DNA of 64,000 nt from assembly GCA_041658585.1 (NCBI GenBank), contig JBAZZX010000005.1, positions 1 to 64,000 of the forward strand, read 5' to 3'. The notes under the pieces are model-generated. The model was not told the origin of the DNA. It ran no database searches and was given only the letters and a program-made list of their open reading frames with translations. A program made the position numbers and the translations under genes. Below, in pieces: positions 41,625-50,244 of the stretch (positions within the stretch are counted from its first letter, which is position 1; the number at the start of each line of letters is the position of its first letter). Source of the stretch: DYFC01 sp041658585 (GTDB lineage: Bacteria; Nitrospirota; Thermodesulfovibrionia; Thermodesulfovibrionales; SM23-35).

Positions 41625-42560
41625 CTATAATGAAAAGACCTTCGTTATTGCTTTCATCTTTTTTCCCTGCCATATGTCCTTTGCGTCAAGCTTCTTTTCT
41701 ATATCCCGCAGGATCTCCTGCCTGCTTTTTCCCCATTGAGGGGCTATGAGGATATTGTCCGGCGCGGTTGCGAACAGGCGTTGCAGAACTATTTCCGGGG
41801 AAAGCATCTCAATAAAATCGGTTACAAAGTCAAGGTACTCTTCATATTCAAATACGTGAAATGGATTTTCTTTATACATCAGTTCAAGCGGCGTATCCTT
41901 CACAACCTGTAGTTGATGAATTTTCAGAAATTCTATTGGCAGATGTGACAGTTCGTCCGCCATCGCAAGCGTTTCCTCCTTTGTTTCCGTAGGAAAACCT
42001 ACGATAATATGTGTTCCGATAAAAATACCCCTGTCCCTGGTCAGATCAAGAGCTCCAAGAAATATCTTGTAATCGTGCCCCCGGTTTATATATTCGAGAC
42101 TTTTATCGTACATTGACTGCATCCCGTATTCAATCAGTATGAAGTATTTCTCCGCCAAAGATTCAAGCAGAGCAATCTTTTCTTCATCAACGGTATCGGG
42201 TCTTGTTCCTATCGCAAGACCGATAACGGCGGGGTCTGACAACGCCTCCAGGTAAAGATGTTCCAAATCGTCAACAGGCGCATAGGTATTGGTATAAGGC
42301 TGGAAGTAGACGAGGAACTTTTCCGTTTTATATCTTTTTCTGACATATGAAATGCCTTTCCGTATCTGCTCGGTTACGGAAAGGGTCGGACGGCAGGAAT
42401 TGGGTCTGAAGCTGTCGTTGTTGCAATAAATACATCCCGACGTCCCAACCGTCCCATCCCTGTTCGGACAGGTGAAGCCGGCATCCACATTTACTTTATA
42501 GACCGTGGCGCCATAGCGTTTTTTCATAAATGGGCCGAATGAATTAAAGCGTCTGTCCAT
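41625..42560 (-). CDS. Radical SAM protein, YhcC family
   Basis: 311 residues with the cysteine set CPNRDGTVGTSGCIYC near 30-45, which coordinates the 4Fe-4S cluster in this TIGR01212-type family with longer C-x(12)-C-x2-C spacing. IGTRPDTVDE near 115 and GTHIIVGFPTETKEETL near 183 are typical. Function in the family is not established; a tRNA- or sulfur-related role has been suggested for related proteins. Ends 40 bases downstream of the Lon-like gene. Confidence 0.87.
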   Translation of the reverse strand: MDRRFNSFGPFMKKRYGATVYKVNVDAGFTCPNRDGTVGTSGCIYCNNDSFRPNSCRPTLSVTEQIRKGISYVRKRYKTEKFLVYFQPYTNTYAPVDDLEHLYLEALSDPAVIGLAIGTRPDTVDEEKIALLESLAEKYFILIEYGMQSMYDKSLEYINRGHDYKIFLGALDLTRDRGIFIGTHIIVGFPTETKEETLAMADELSHLPIEFLKIHQLQVVKDTPLELMYKENPFHVFEYEEYLDFVTDFIEMLSPEIVLQRLFATAPDNILIAPQWGKSRQEILRDIEKKLDAKDIWQGKKMKAITKVFSL

Positions 42561-42600
42561 CAGTTAATTATTTAACCATACCCCATAAAAAAGCAAATTT

Positions 42601-45033
42601 CTAAAAATATTCCGTGCTTCCTGCCCCGTATCCCTTCATCCGCTCCGCATATTCTTTGAGTCTTTTATCAACCAGATAGTTTACCGTATCTTCAGGATAT
42701 GATCCGTCCGGCTGCCGTTCTCCTGCAACCGTTCCGGTCAGGACCGCTATCCCCTCGTCAATTGTTTTTACCGAATAGATATGGAACCGTCCCTCCTGTA
42801 TTGCTTTGACTACATCCTCTCTCAGCATCAAATGTCTGACATTCAGGTGAGGGATCATAACACCCTGATCGCCGGTTAACCCTTTTGCCTTGCAAACGTC
42901 GAAGAATCCTTCAACCTTCTGGTTGACGCCGCCTATCGGCTGCACCTCGCCCTTCTGGTTTACCGATCCGGTTACCGCGATATTTTGTTTGATGGGCAAT
43001 TCTGAAAGGCTGGAAAGGACCGCGTAAAGTTCGGTTGATGAAGCGCTGTCCCCTTCCACGCCTGAATACGATTGTTCAAAGCATATGCTCGCGGAAAGGG
43101 ATAACGGTTTATCCTGTGCATATTCAGATCCGAGAAATCCGGAGAGGATAAGCACTCCTTTATCATGGATCCTGCCGCTGAGCTGGGACTCTCTTTCAAT
43201 GTTGATAATACCGCGCCTTCCAAGAAAGGTCTTTGCGGTAATACGGTTCGGTCTTCCAAAGCTGAATATCCCGAGGTCGAAGACGGCCAGCCCGTTTACC
43301 TGGCCGACCACTGCTCCGGTGACGTCAACCATCAGTGTCCCATCCTGTATCATTCGGAGCAGGTGTTCGGCAACCAGGTCAAGGCGGTGTATTTTTTCTA
43401 TAATCGCCTTTTCAACATGCTCGCCTGTAATCCTCTCGCTTCCGGACGACCTGGCCCAGTAGTCCGCTTCAACAAGAAGGTCTTTCATGGGCCCGAACCT
43501 GGCGGAAAGCCTTTCCTGATCACTTGTTGTCCTCACGGCATGTTCTATGACCCTGGCAACTCCCGAGCGGTCAAAAGGCAGGAGCTTTTCATCATCGCAG
43601 CAATTGCGGATAAAGCAGGTGTATGATTTTAAATTTTCAGTTGTACGCTCCATCTGGGAATCGAAATCAGCCTTCACCTTGAACATCTCCCAGAAATCCT
43701 CGTCATACTGCATCAGAAGCTGATAGATAGAATCATCCCCCATTACTATGATCTTGAAGTCCACGGGCATAGGCTGGGGCTTCATCCCCTGCGGCGCAAA
43801 GAAACCCATCTGTTCCCCCGGGTCTTCAACGCGGACCTCCTTTGTCCTTATGACCCTTTTCAATCCTTCCCATACGCCCGGATTGAGCAGGACGTCGCGC
43901 ATATTGAGAATAATATAGCCGTAGTTTGCCAGTTGGACGGCGCCTGCCTTTATCATGGTATGGTCGCTGACATAGGTCCCCATAAAGGCCCTTCTTTCAA
44001 TCCTGCCGAAGAGATTAAACCAGTTGGGGTTCGGCTCGATAATGATAGGAGGCCCGTTTATTTCATCGTTAGCAACAAAAACATTGATCTTATAGGCTAT
44101 AAACATATCAACTTGCGGAGCATACCCGCCCGGCGGTTGAGGCATTGCAGCCTGTATGAACAGCTCGAGTTTTGTCAGAGTATATTGCCGGGCCTCTTTC
44201 ATGAAATTGGTTATCTCGGGGTATTGTTCATATTTTTTCTCCATATCCTCAAAAGGCCTGGCAACGGCGAATTCACCGGCCTTGAGGTCGATCTCCTTCA
44301 TCTTCCCGGCGGTTTCCTTGTCGAGCTCCCGGAGATGGGTATAAGTATCATCGACTCTCCTCATCATCTCAATCCGTTTTGATTCTATCTTTTGTTTTTC
44401 CTCCTCGGGGAATGCAAGGAACTCCTCCCTTGGCAAGGGTTTGCCTTCCACCATAGGAACAACGGCGGCGCCCATAGAGGAGACCTGCACGATCAAACCC
44501 TTATCAGACGCCTCTTTGTCAAGGTCGTCAAGTGCTTGCTGATATCTCCTCTGACTTTCAGTGACGACATTCTGCTTTTGTTTATTGTACTCTTCACTGC
44601 TGAAGGTTTTCGGTATCTCTTCCTTTATTTTTTTCAGAAGCTCTTCCATATCATTGGCAAAGGACTTGCCAAACCCCTGAGGTAATTTCATGATGCGAGG
44701 CTGGTCGGGATACAGGAAGTTATAGACATAGCACCAGTCATAGGTCTGATATTGAATACCCTTTGCATTTCTTTCTTCAATAAATCTTTCCAGACGCGAC
44801 TTGACGGTTGACGCCTTGCCGGTGCCTGTAAGCCCTGTGAGAAAAAGGTTATAACCGGTCCTTTCCACTTCAAGTCCGAATTTTATGGACCCGAGGGCCC
44901 TTTCCTGTCCGATGAATTCCTTCAGCGGCTCAATGTCGGTTGTACATTCAAAAGGGAACAAGTCCTGTGAACATACCCAGCGAAGCTTCTCAAACGGCAC
45001 TGCGTATGCATTTAAATCAACCGGATCCTTCAT
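42601..45033 (-). CDS. Lon-like ATP-dependent protease (YcbZ/LonC-type)
   Basis: 810 residues. An AAA-type nucleotide site near 65-75 (FLTGLTGTGKAST) is interrupted by a coiled-coil insertion (about 150-270). The C-terminal S16 protease domain has Ser in VEGDSASSTE near 675 and Lys in GGVNQKVEGFFDVCK near 720, the Ser-Lys dyad. Unlike LonA it lacks the N-terminal substrate domain. It may degrade or process unfolded proteins; role here is inferred from family. Confidence 0.88.
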   Translation of the reverse strand: MKDPVDLNAYAVPFEKLRWVCSQDLFPFECTTDIEPLKEFIGQERALGSIKFGLEVERTGYNLFLTGLTGTGKASTVKSRLERFIEERNAKGIQYQTYDWCYVYNFLYPDQPRIMKLPQGFGKSFANDMEELLKKIKEEIPKTFSSEEYNKQKQNVVTESQRRYQQALDDLDKEASDKGLIVQVSSMGAAVVPMVEGKPLPREEFLAFPEEEKQKIESKRIEMMRRVDDTYTHLRELDKETAGKMKEIDLKAGEFAVARPFEDMEKKYEQYPEITNFMKEARQYTLTKLELFIQAAMPQPPGGYAPQVDMFIAYKINVFVANDEINGPPIIIEPNPNWFNLFGRIERRAFMGTYVSDHTMIKAGAVQLANYGYIILNMRDVLLNPGVWEGLKRVIRTKEVRVEDPGEQMGFFAPQGMKPQPMPVDFKIIVMGDDSIYQLLMQYDEDFWEMFKVKADFDSQMERTTENLKSYTCFIRNCCDDEKLLPFDRSGVARVIEHAVRTTSDQERLSARFGPMKDLLVEADYWARSSGSERITGEHVEKAIIEKIHRLDLVAEHLLRMIQDGTLMVDVTGAVVGQVNGLAVFDLGIFSFGRPNRITAKTFLGRRGIINIERESQLSGRIHDKGVLILSGFLGSEYAQDKPLSLSASICFEQSYSGVEGDSASSTELYAVLSSLSELPIKQNIAVTGSVNQKGEVQPIGGVNQKVEGFFDVCKAKGLTGDQGVMIPHLNVRHLMLREDVVKAIQEGRFHIYSVKTIDEGIAVLTGTVAGERQPDGSYPEDTVNYLVDKRLKEYAERMKGYGAGSTEYF

Positions 45034-45177
45034 ATAACCTCCCGTCCTTTTTGATGCTAATTATATCACGGATTGTTTCCGCCTGCGATTATTGTATAAG
45101 AAACGGACTTCTGATAGTATATAACCGTAATTACAACTTGAGATAAAAATCGGCATTATTACCCTGACCTCAATAAA

Positions 45178-46425
45178 ATGAACACAACAAAGAAACAGGG
45201 TCCACAAAATAAACGCCTGGAAGAAAAGCTGGTCCATAGCCTTGAAGCCTTACAGGCGGTTTACAATATCGCCACAACGCTGCGCGGTTCTTATGAGTCT
45301 CTCTGCGACGAGGTTGTGCTCAATCTTGCAAAATTTCTCAGGGTCGCCTCGGTTTCCATACAGCAAATAGAAGATGAGCAGGTGAGGGTTATTTCGAGAG
45401 TTACCGGGGGGGGCCTTTTTCACGATGAAACCTTTTCATTCAAAGATTCGTCATGTTTAATCGAGCCCGGCAGGAAAAAACCCTATCAAATAAAAACCCC
45501 CGAACGACCGGCCCATACCGATTTATCGTTTCCCTATTCCGGCTTTAAAAGCCGGGTTGCAGCTCCTGTCATCAATTCCGCAGGTCATATAGGCGGATTT
45601 ATATGCGCTATGGACTACAAAGACCGGACCTTCAGTGAAGATGAACTCCGTCTGCTGGAAATATTTGCAAAGCATATCTCTTATGAATTAGAGCGGATTG
45701 CTATGGAAAAACAACTCAGGCATCTTGACAAGATGACCCTTTTAGGGCAATTGGCTGCTGGGGTTGCACATGAAGTCAGGAACCCTTTAAATGCCATACT
45801 GGCGGTAGCGGAAGCCCTTTTTCAGGATATTAAGGATATAGGCGATAATCCCGATTATTATAAGCCTTTTCTCGATCATATCCGGACCCAGGTTGACCGG
45901 CTTTCTAACCTTATGGGAGACCTGCTTGATCTCGGAAAACCGATCCTGCCGTCAGGTTTTCTGAAGGAGCATTTACCTGAAATATGCGCGGCTACCATAG
46001 ACCTCTGGAAACAGACCGCGCTTTCACATAACTATAAGGTCCTCTTTGTTGCGCCTGCCGAAGAAAATAACCTCTATGTCAAAGCCGACAACTCAAGACT
46101 GCAGCAGGTCTTCCTTAATGTCCTTGAGAATGCCTGTCATCACAGCCCCGGGGGAAGCGAGATTCAGCTTGTTATTCAAAGTCCGAAAGGGGCCACATTG
46201 AGGGTACAGATTATCGATCCCGGTACCGGCGTGCCGCCTGAAAACTTATCCAGGGTTTTTGAACCCTTTTTTACTTCCCGGAAAAAAGGCACCGGCTTGG
46301 GTTTGAGCTTGGTAAAACATATTGTCCAGGCCCATGGCGGAGATGTGTCCATCTGGAACAATAATCCGTCTCCCGGCTGTACCGTTGAAATAACTTTACC
46401 CGTTTTTCAAGAGGAAACCGTATGA
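45178..46425 (+). CDS. GAF-domain sensor histidine kinase
   Basis: 415 residues, cytosolic. GAF-like domain (about 20-175), dimerisation domain with H-box GVAHEVRNPLNAI near 200, and ATPase domain with N-box LNVLENACHH near 318, IIDPGTGVP and GTGLGLSLVKHIV. It would autophosphorylate and signal to the NtrC-type regulator that overlaps it by four bases. No membrane segment, so it senses a cytoplasmic cue. Confidence 0.92.
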   Translation: MNTTKKQGPQNKRLEEKLVHSLEALQAVYNIATTLRGSYESLCDEVVLNLAKFLRVASVSIQQIEDEQVRVISRVTGGGLFHDETFSFKDSSCLIEPGRKKPYQIKTPERPAHTDLSFPYSGFKSRVAAPVINSAGHIGGFICAMDYKDRTFSEDELRLLEIFAKHISYELERIAMEKQLRHLDKMTLLGQLAAGVAHEVRNPLNAILAVAEALFQDIKDIGDNPDYYKPFLDHIRTQVDRLSNLMGDLLDLGKPILPSGFLKEHLPEICAATIDLWKQTALSHNYKVLFVAPAEENNLYVKADNSRLQQVFLNVLENACHHSPGGSEIQLVIQSPKGATLRVQIIDPGTGVPPENLSRVFEPFFTSRKKGTGLGLSLVKHIVQAHGGDVSIWNNNPSPGCTVEITLPVFQEETV

Positions 46426-47759
46426 ATTCTAAAATCCTTTTAATCGATGATGAAGAGTCTGCAAGGTTCGGGTTTTCAAGGTATCTTTCAAAAATAGGAT
46501 ATATCGTTCGGGAAGCATCCTGTCTCTATGAAGCAAAAGAAGCCCTCCAGTCTCAGAGATTCGACGCCGTTTTGCTGGACCTTAACCTGCCGGACGGGAG
46601 CGGTCTGGACTGGATCATAGAAGTCAGGGAAAGCTATCCGGATATACCGATAATCATCATAACAGGATTCGGCGACGTTCCGATCGCGGTCGAGGCAATG
46701 CGAAGAGGAGCGGACAACTTTCTTACCAAACCCGTCAACATGGCGGACCTTGAGGTTTTCCTGAGGAAAAGCCTTGAGATCGGGACCCTTCGCAGAAAGA
46801 ATCTTATAGATAAGAGATTAGCCAAAAAAGACAGGATATTTTTTGGCGTAAGCCCTGCCATGCAAAAAATACTTGACCTCGCAACAATCGCATCAGGGAA
46901 CGATTCCTCCCTTGTGATTTCCGGCGAGACCGGCTCGGGGAAGGGGGTTCTGGCAAAATGGCTCCACGAGAAAAGTTCGCGCAGCGCCATGTCTTTTGTG
47001 GAAGTTAATTGCTCGAACCTCAGGGGCGATCTGCTTGTAAGCGAACTCTTCGGTCATTCAAAAGGGGCTTTTACCTCGGCTGTTCAGGAAAAACAGGGTC
47101 TGATCGAAGCGGCTGACGGCGGCACCCTTTTTCTTGATGAAATCGGCGATATGGATATCGGGGTGCAGGCGCAATTCCTCAAGGTTATCGAAGAAAAACA
47201 GTTCCGGCGACTCGGTGAAGTCAAGACGCGGAAAAGCGACTTCCGCCTTATAAGCGCCTCAAACCGGGACCTTCTCGATGAGACACGGAAAGGGACTTTC
47301 CGGAAGGACCTGTACTTCCGCATAAACGTACTGCCCATCATTATCCCGCCTCTGAGGGAAAGGCCCGAAGATATACCAGGCATGGTCCGTCACGTCCTCG
47401 AAAACATGGGGTTTCCGGCTGTTGAAATAATCCCTGAAGTAATGGAATTGCTCAAGGAATACTCATGGCCCGGCAATATCCGGGAACTCAGAAATGTCCT
47501 GGAACGCGCCCTTCTTCTTTCACACGGTCAGCCTTTAACTATTGATCATTTTTATGGTTTAGACCCCGCATATAATTTAGACATCCCGGCGGTGATTGCT
47601 CCCGGCAAGTACTCCGAGATCGAAGAGTCCCATATCAGGACCGTGCTTAAACGTTTTCAGGGTAATACCATAAAGGCTTCAAAAGCTCTTGGCATGTCGA
47701 GGGCCACTCTATACCGCAAACTAAAGAAGTTCAGAATAACACCGGAAGATAATTCCTAA
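46422..47759 (+). CDS. NtrC-type sigma-54-dependent response regulator
   Basis: 445 residues. Receiver (about 1-120) with phosphoacceptor Asp in AVLLDLNLPDGSG near 53. AAA+ domain with Walker A GETGSGKG near 170, the sigma-54 contact loop GAFTSA near 213 (consensus GAFTGA), and Walker B GGTLFLDEIGD near 230. A Fis-type helix-turn-helix (ASKALGMSRATLYRKLKKF) is at the end. The sigma-54 promoter and palindrome just downstream are likely targets. Confidence 0.95.
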   Translation: MNSKILLIDDEESARFGFSRYLSKIGYIVREASCLYEAKEALQSQRFDAVLLDLNLPDGSGLDWIIEVRESYPDIPIIIITGFGDVPIAVEAMRRGADNFLTKPVNMADLEVFLRKSLEIGTLRRKNLIDKRLAKKDRIFFGVSPAMQKILDLATIASGNDSSLVISGETGSGKGVLAKWLHEKSSRSAMSFVEVNCSNLRGDLLVSELFGHSKGAFTSAVQEKQGLIEAADGGTLFLDEIGDMDIGVQAQFLKVIEEKQFRRLGEVKTRKSDFRLISASNRDLLDETRKGTFRKDLYFRINVLPIIIPPLRERPEDIPGMVRHVLENMGFPAVEIIPEVMELLKEYSWPGNIRELRNVLERALLLSHGQPLTIDHFYGLDPAYNLDIPAVIAPGKYSEIEESHIRTVLKRFQGNTIKASKALGMSRATLYRKLKKFRITPEDNS

Positions 47760-47777
47760 TCACCCCTTGCCCCTCTT

Positions 47778-47825
47778 CATTCTCACCATTCTCATATTTG
47801 AGAATGGATTTGCAAAAATGAGAAT
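47778..47825 (+). promoter_or_regulatory. Palindromic upstream activator sites
   Basis: CATTCTCA-TATT-TGAGAATG (47787-47806) is a perfect 8-4-8 palindrome. It is flanked by a half-site CATTCTCA (47778-47785) and another, TGAGAAT (47819-47825). The set lies 65-110 bases before the sigma-54 -24 element, the usual place for an NtrC-type regulator binding site. Confidence 0.7.
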
Positions 47826-47887
47826 CTTCTCTTAGATCGATAATTTTGCAACCTGTTGTTTTAACTGCAATTTTATTTTTTTCAGTT

Positions 47888-47904
47888 CTGGCATCGGTTT
47901 TGCT
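47888..47904 (+). promoter_or_regulatory. Sigma-54 promoter
   Basis: CTGGCATCGGTTTTGCT matches the sigma-54 pattern: GG at 47890-47891 and GC at 47902-47903, with the required spacing. It lies about 85 bases before the first receiver gene. One base differs from the strongest TGGCAC consensus. Confidence 0.75.
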
Positions 47905-47988
47905 CTATATCTGAATGTAATCAATAATTATTAAACGGCCCAAGGGTAGTTACGTAATAATACCCTGATGAAAAGGAGTAGAGGGACC

Positions 47989-48369
47989 ATGCAAAAACAT
48001 GTACTTGTAGTGGACGACGAAACAACGATTCTGCTTGCCTTTAAGAAACTCCTTCAGACGCCCGGGGTGTATGTTGATACGGCGGAGAGCATGGAGGACG
48101 TAAAAATATTACTGGCGGATAAATACTATGACGCTGTTATTGCCGACCTCCGTCTTTCCGGAGTTTCCGGTGAAGAAGGCTTGGAAGTAATCCGTTTTGT
48201 AAAGGAGCTCAACCCCGAAACAAAGTGCATCCTGATAACCGCTTTTGGAAATCAGGAGGTTATGAGCCGGGCATACGATCTGGGTGCGGCTTTTTATTTC
48301 GAGAAGCCTGTTTCAACCAATGTTATTAATGTTATTAAAGATGCATTAAAAAATCTGGGGGTTTCATGA
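47989..48369 (+). CDS. Single-domain response regulator
   Basis: 126 residues from MQKHVLVVDDE; AGGAG lies ten bases upstream, so this ATG is preferred to one seven codons earlier. Receiver domain with DD at 9-10, phosphoacceptor in AVIADLRLSG near 52, Thr in ILITAFG near 82 and Lys in EKPVST near 103. No output domain. Probably expressed from the sigma-54 promoter, and overlaps the next receiver gene by four bases. Confidence 0.9.
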   Translation: MQKHVLVVDDETTILLAFKKLLQTPGVYVDTAESMEDVKILLADKYYDAVIADLRLSGVSGEEGLEVIRFVKELNPETKCILITAFGNQEVMSRAYDLGAAFYFEKPVSTNVINVIKDALKNLGVS

Positions 48370-48815
48370 AAAACATTATGAACATCGATAACAGCATCAA
48401 AAAAGTCCTTATCATTGATGATTCCGAGCTGCTTCACAGAATGTACGACCTCATCTTTCTGCGATGCAGGAACAACGGGATACAGATACTTCATTCCTAT
48501 CACGGGCAGGAGGGGTTAAGCGAGCTGAAACGTCATCCGGATACGGACCTTATCATACTTGATATACATATGCCGGTCATGAACGGTCTCGAGTTCCTTA
48601 ACCATTGCAGAAAAGAAGGTGTTTTTCAGCATATTCCGGTAATAGTGACCGGCACCCAGGGCAAGGAAGAAGATACCATGAACGGACTGAAAGCCGGCGC
48701 AAAAGCCTATCTGACCAAGCCCTTTGAGACCGCAAATCTCTATAAAGTCATAGGCAAGCTTTTTGACGGCGCAATGTATACACAAAAGGGTGCGATGGAG
48801 TGTTCACTGAAATAA
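48366..48815 (+). CDS. CheY-like single-domain response regulator
   Basis: 149 residues, receiver domain with IIDDSELLHRMYD near 15, phosphoacceptor in LIILDIHMPVMNGLEF near 61, Thr in VIVTGTQGKE and Lys in AYLTKPFE near 118. It has no DNA-binding output. Translation is coupled to the first receiver gene, suggesting the two act together in one phosphorelay. Confidence 0.9.
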   Translation: MKNIMNIDNSIKKVLIIDDSELLHRMYDLIFLRCRNNGIQILHSYHGQEGLSELKRHPDTDLIILDIHMPVMNGLEFLNHCRKEGVFQHIPVIVTGTQGKEEDTMNGLKAGAKAYLTKPFETANLYKVIGKLFDGAMYTQKGAMECSLK

Positions 48816-48971
48816 TAAACGGTATCCGTAAAACAAAAGGGACATAAAATGCTATCGGGAACCTTAACGGAACAAAATACACTTGATATTCATATCCGCA
48901 ACAGTCTATGGATATGCAAATAAAACGGAACGAATGCCTGTAAATATAGGCGTAAAAACAAGGAGAGTGCC

Positions 48972-49349
48972 ATGATACAAACCGTAAAAAAAGAAATTGA
49001 AGGAATGGATTTTGAAGTCTACCGGTTTGTGTTCGAGACTTCCATAGAGATATTTGAAGAGATATTCGAGACTTCAAAGAGGTTCCCGAAGGAAAAGTTA
49101 TTTCTTACCGATCAGGTCCGCCGGCATTCCAAACTGGTCTGCATCAACCTGGCGGAAGCCTGGCGGATGAAGCAGCAGAATAACGTCTTCCTGGATAAAC
49201 TTTCTGATGCGGCACAGGCGGCATCCAGGGCGCAGACCTGCCTGAAATTCGCCCTGAAATGCAAATTTATCGGCAACGATACCTATAAAAAACTTGATTC
49301 GAAATATGAAGACATCTTTGAAATGCTTTGTGACGGGACAAGAATTTAG
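48972..49349 (+). CDS. Four-helix-bundle protein (23S rRNA intervening-sequence/Avd-like family)
   Basis: 125 residues, all helical. FEVYRFVFETSIEIFEEIFE near 13, SKRFPKEKLFLTDQVRRHS, then VCINLAEAWRM near 55, typical of the four-helix-bundle (IVP) family. Function unknown; such proteins form pentamers or bind nucleic acid. AAGGAGAG lies six bases before the ATG. It follows the receiver genes on the same strand and may be in the same sigma-54 operon. Confidence 0.82.
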   Translation: MIQTVKKEIEGMDFEVYRFVFETSIEIFEEIFETSKRFPKEKLFLTDQVRRHSKLVCINLAEAWRMKQQNNVFLDKLSDAAQAASRAQTCLKFALKCKFIGNDTYKKLDSKYEDIFEMLCDGTRI

Positions 49350-49361
49350 AAGTGAATGCCG

Positions 49362-50240
49362 TTACGCGCCGGGCAGGGTTTTATTTATTTTGCGCTCATA
49401 CATTGATCTGTCGGCCGCTGCCAACAAATCGTCGATAGTACATGGCCGTTCCGGATCATAAAACGATATACCTGCGCTGATTGATAATAAGTACCCCCTG
49501 TTGTTCCCGGCATTGTATGTTTCAAGCGCTTTTTGCAGGCGCCCGAGGATTTTATCCACGCAGTCTGTTGAGGTCCCTACAGGAAAAACTACAAACTCAT
49601 CCCCTCCGATACGGGCAATGATGTCGGACTGGCGAAAATTATTTCTGAGGATATCGGCTGTCTCGATAAGCGCCCTGTCGCCTTCCTGATGCCCCAGAGT
49701 GTCGTTTATTATTTTTAAATTATCCAGGTCGGCATAGAGCATAAACAAGCCGGTTTTGCTCCTCTTTGCCATATTAAACTGATACTCCACAAGGGCAAAA
49801 AACCCCCGTCTGTTATAGATGCCCGTCAGTTCATCCCGGAGCGTTAGATTGCGTATTTCCTGCTGCATCTTAACATGCTTGATCCTTGCGATAAGCTCTT
49901 TTTCCGTAAAGGGTTTTTTGATAAAATCCGACGCTCCGGCTTCTATCGCCTTGTCAAAGGAAAAATTATCCACAAAACCGGTTGTGATAATGACGGACAT
50001 ATTGGGTCTGACATCCTTCGCTTTACCGGTCAATTCCAGACCGTTCATCCCGGGCATGACTATGTCGGTTATCATAATATCAAAAGGGGCGCTCTTAACA
50101 CGTTCAAGGGCTGCCTGAGAACTTATGGCTGTTTCGCACTCATACCCTTCCATTTCCAGCACTATCTTCATGAATTTCAGTATGACGGCGTCGTCATCTA
50201 CAATAAGTATCGAATCTTTCTTATCCAAACTCTGATCCAT
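49362..50240 (-). CDS. REC-GGDEF diguanylate cyclase
   Basis: 292 residues. Receiver domain (about 10-125) with phosphoacceptor in IMITDIVMPGMNG near 55. GGDEF domain from DELTGIYNRRGFF near 138, active site IGGDEF near 215. RQSD five residues before it is a product-inhibition I-site. It should make cyclic di-GMP when phosphorylated. It begins four bases after the hybrid kinase, so the two likely form a pair. Confidence 0.93.
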   Translation of the reverse strand: MDQSLDKKDSILIVDDDAVILKFMKIVLEMEGYECETAISSQAALERVKSAPFDIMITDIVMPGMNGLELTGKAKDVRPNMSVIITTGFVDNFSFDKAIEAGASDFIKKPFTEKELIARIKHVKMQQEIRNLTLRDELTGIYNRRGFFALVEYQFNMAKRSKTGLFMLYADLDNLKIINDTLGHQEGDRALIETADILRNNFRQSDIIARIGGDEFVVFPVGTSTDCVDKILGRLQKALETYNAGNNRGYLLSISAGISFYDPERPCTIDDLLAAADRSMYERKINKTLPGA

Positions 50241-50244
50241 ATCG

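Noticed and set aside
48849..48923. 24-codon frame MLSGTLTEQNTLDIHIRNSL before the four-helix-bundle gene
   Set aside because: It has a fair ribosome binding site (AAAAGGGAC) but no similarity or regulatory structure was seen; too short to call.
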